Origin: Gammaproteobacteria bacterium
Lineage (GTDB): Bacteria > Pseudomonadota > Gammaproteobacteria > Chromatiales > Chromatiaceae
DNA length: 34,498 bases
Direction: 5' to 3'
Assembly (NCBI GenBank): GCA_024206335.1
Contig: JAAGZL010000326.1
Span: 1 to 34,498, forward strand
Positions 32,900 through 34,498 of this stretch are shown here, piece after piece; position 1 is the stretch's first letter, and each line of letters starts with the position of its first letter. A model generated the notes under the pieces. The model was given only the letters and a program-made list of their open reading frames with translations. It was not told the origin of the DNA and did no database searches. A program made the translations under genes and the position numbers.

Positions 32900-33589
32900 A
32901 TGAAGCCAATAATTGAATCCAGACTGAAGGCCGTTCGTGCCATTATTGCTGAATCTACGGCAAAGTACGCTAGGGCAACCGACTCAGTTCAGCTGCTCGC
33001 AGTAAGCAAAACCAGATCGGCAAAAGAGATAATGGAGGCTCTAGAAGCTGGCCAACACTGCTTTGGTGAGAGCTATCTGCAGGAAGCCATAAATAAGATA
33101 GACCAGCTGAGGGATGAGGCAATTGAGTGGCATTTTATTGGACGGGTGCAAAGCAACAAAACCCGGCAGATCACAGAAAAATTTGACTGGGTACACAGCA
33201 TAGACAAGCTGAAACATGCCCAGCGCCTGAATGACCAACGCCCAGATTCCATGCCACCCCTGAACATCTGCCTGCAGATCAACATCGACAATCAGGCAAC
33301 CAAAGGCGGAGTGGAACCAGACCAGGCGGCAGAATTAATCGAGCAGATCAGCACCCTACCCCGACTGAAACTGAGAGGAGTGATGACCCTGCCCTCTCCC
33401 ACAGCCAGCATCGATGAACAGCGCCTCCCGTTTCGCAGGCTACGTGAACTAAGGGACCAACTGGCAACCAAGGAACTACCACTGGACACCCTATCCATCG
33501 GCATGTCCGATGATATACCTGCAGCCATAGCCGAAGGTTCAACTATAGTTCGGGTGGGCACGGCGATATTTGGCCCACGCAACTATTGA
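32900..33589 (+). CDS. yggS: PLP homeostasis protein YggS
   Basis: The ATG at 32900 gives 229 residues, close to E. coli YggS (234); an upstream in-frame GTG at 32849 would add a non-conserved segment. It is a single-domain TIM barrel that binds pyridoxal phosphate and helps balance PLP and amino-acid pools, with no known enzymatic reaction. The PLP Lys is Lys37 in LLAVSKTRSAKEI. Other signatures are CFGESYLQEA, WHFIGRVQSNKTR, VHSIDKLKHAQRL, LRGVMTLP, and the phosphate-binding IGMSDDIPAAIAEGSTIVRV followed by GTAIFGPR. Its position divergent from pilT is widely conserved. A weak ribosome-binding site precedes it. Confidence 0.96.
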   Translation: MKPIIESRLKAVRAIIAESTAKYARATDSVQLLAVSKTRSAKEIMEALEAGQHCFGESYLQEAINKIDQLRDEAIEWHFIGRVQSNKTRQITEKFDWVHSIDKLKHAQRLNDQRPDSMPPLNICLQINIDNQATKGGVEPDQAAELIEQISTLPRLKLRGVMTLPSPTASIDEQRLPFRRLRELRDQLATKELPLDTLSIGMSDDIPAAIAEGSTIVRVGTAIFGPRNY

Positions 33590-33662
33590 CCCACAGCAAA
33601 TATCTCACCAATTCTTTGGCTACCTGCAACCATTAATAATGCATTGAGGGTACAGCCCCATG

Positions 33663-34498
33663 TCAAAACCCGCTTTCGCGTATCAATGGCGCAACTGCAA
33701 GTTTAAGTTGCTGCCAAAGCCAAATGCGGGAACGCCCCTCAATAATCGCGATGCCAGAAAGCCTTGCCTGCGGCAGATCTGATGGCGGACTACTCAAGCT
33801 CAGCGCCACCCGGTAATGGGCACTCTCAGGTATGAGTTGTTCTCCTGCAAGTGGCCGGACCGCAATTGGGCCTTCGTACTGCGAACTTAGTTCTGGATAA
33901 GGCAGGGAAAATACCGAACCGATATCCGTTGCTCCCACCTCAATCTGAAGTGGTGCAATATCACCCTGGTCAGCAACAAACACCCCATGTTGCCCCAATT
34001 CAAGCAGGGCCAGATCCTGCTCACTGACAAAACCTTCGATCAGATACTGCCGTGGGGATACCAGCTGCAGCAGTGGCTGTTCAACATTCACCCAGACCCC
34101 GGGGTGCAACTCAGACATGGCAGTAATGGTGCCACGGAACGGAGCATGGATCTGCAACTGCTCCTGACGTTTTTGAAGACCACGCCTACGCTCCAGCAAA
34201 CGCTGATATTGTTGCTCGGTAATTACACGCCGCGCCCTATCTCGGGCCGAAACTGCGCTGCGATGCAACTTCGTCTGAAGCACTCCCAGCTCTTCATTCA
34301 CTTGGCGCAGCTCAAATTCCAGCTCATCTGAACCAAGAAGAATTAACAGCTGTCCCTCCTCAACCTGCTCTCCACGCTTCACCCATACCTCAGCAACCTG
34401 CGCCTCTTCCATAGCAAATATTGATTGTGAACGTTCAGCAAACAACACCGCAGGCAGGTGTATACTTCCAGGCTGTGGCCATAGTGCCAGCAAAAAAA
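33663..34498 (-). CDS. HlyD-type periplasmic adaptor, C-terminal part, 5' end outside window
   Basis: The minus-strand frame is still open at base 34498, so the N-terminus is missing; a TTG near the edge is not a credible start. The visible 278 codons show a lipoyl/barrel-sandwich region (IFAMEEAQVAEVWVKRGEQV then EEGQLLILLGSDELEFEL), a helical hairpin rich in Arg, Gln and Glu (ELRQVNEELGVLQTKLH to RLLERRRGLQKRQEQL), the second lipoyl half (IHAPFRGTITAMSELHPGVW) and a beta-barrel region. The end, IWLWQQLKLAVAPLIRESGF, resembles the C-termini of HlyD-like proteins fused to or encoded beside M50 (site-2-type) peptidase membrane domains. Whether such a domain precedes it cannot be seen here. It is convergent with yggS. 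Confidence 0.8.
   Translation of the reverse strand, partial: FLLALWPQPGSIHLPAVLFAERSQSIFAMEEAQVAEVWVKRGEQVEEGQLLILLGSDELEFELRQVNEELGVLQTKLHRSAVSARDRARRVITEQQYQRLLERRRGLQKRQEQLQIHAPFRGTITAMSELHPGVWVNVEQPLLQLVSPRQYLIEGFVSEQDLALLELGQHGVFVADQGDIAPLQIEVGATDIGSVFSLPYPELSSQYEGPIAVRPLAGEQLIPESAHYRVALSLSSPPSDLPQARLSGIAIIEGRSRIWLWQQLKLAVAPLIRESGF

Noticed and set aside
1-34498. tRNA or rRNA genes, CRISPR arrays, prophage or defence islands
   Set aside because: No cloverleaf-like sequence, regularly spaced repeats, integrase, restriction, toxin-antitoxin or Cas-type proteins were recognised. All large open frames are accounted for by the genes listed.

Overview
The window is about 34.5 kb of a gammaproteobacterial chromosome, roughly 50% G+C by eye. 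The strongest clue is gene order. From the chp cluster to yggS the genes follow the arrangement known from Pseudomonas aeruginosa (yggS-pilT-pilU ... pyrC'-pyrB-pyrR-ruvX-yqgE-tonB-gshB-pilGHIJ-chp), but with an apbE gene inserted, a pyrK-like gene added, and pilK and chpB missing. The protein details, including a phosphofructokinase with pyrophosphate-type features and class A ATCase genes, fit an environmental, possibly sulfur-oxidising or methylotrophic, gammaproteobacterium. That taxonomic guess is inference.

Layout. 1-1600: the 3' part of ahcY and complete metF, two steps of the activated-methyl/one-carbon cycle, followed by a LysE/RhtB exporter and a small periplasmic cupin protein. 2849-3386 has no intact gene but holds a 278-bp element with near-perfect 21-bp terminal inverted repeats that looks like a MITE. 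3387-7798 (minus): an RND efflux pair, adaptor then permease, with no outer-membrane factor. 7918-8348 (minus): a decayed beta-lactamase-like serine hydrolase with a frameshift. 8631-11318 (minus): a probable four-gene operon of phosphofructokinase, a LysE-family exporter, an L-2-haloacid-dehalogenase-like HAD enzyme and a small DUF3012-type lipoprotein, ending in a candidate terminator. 11445-12176: rsmE.

12335-22097 (minus): the Pil-Chp chemosensory system that controls type IV pili, in the order pilG, pilH, pilI, pilJ, chpA, chpC. Divergent from it, 22544-30248 (plus) is a compact and mostly overlapping run: gshB, apbE, tonB, yqgE, ruvX, pyrR, pyrB, an inactive dihydroorotase-like pyrC' and a pyrK-like flavin/iron-sulfur protein. 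Convergent with this run are the type IV pilus retraction ATPases pilU and pilT (minus). Then come divergent yggS (plus) and, at the right edge, the C-terminal part of a HlyD-type adaptor (minus) that runs off the window.

Functionally the centre of the window couples surface sensing (PilJ-ChpA-PilG/H) to pilus retraction (PilT/PilU). The genes between them serve glutathione synthesis, flavinylation, TonB energy transduction and pyrimidine synthesis. I found no tRNA, rRNA, CRISPR array, intact insertion sequence or recognisable defence system. The observations most worth a second look are the MITE-like element, the orphan pyrK beside a metal-site-dead pyrC', the loss of the methylation genes from the Pil-Chp cluster with a hairpin at the junction, and the unusual phosphofructokinase active-site signature.
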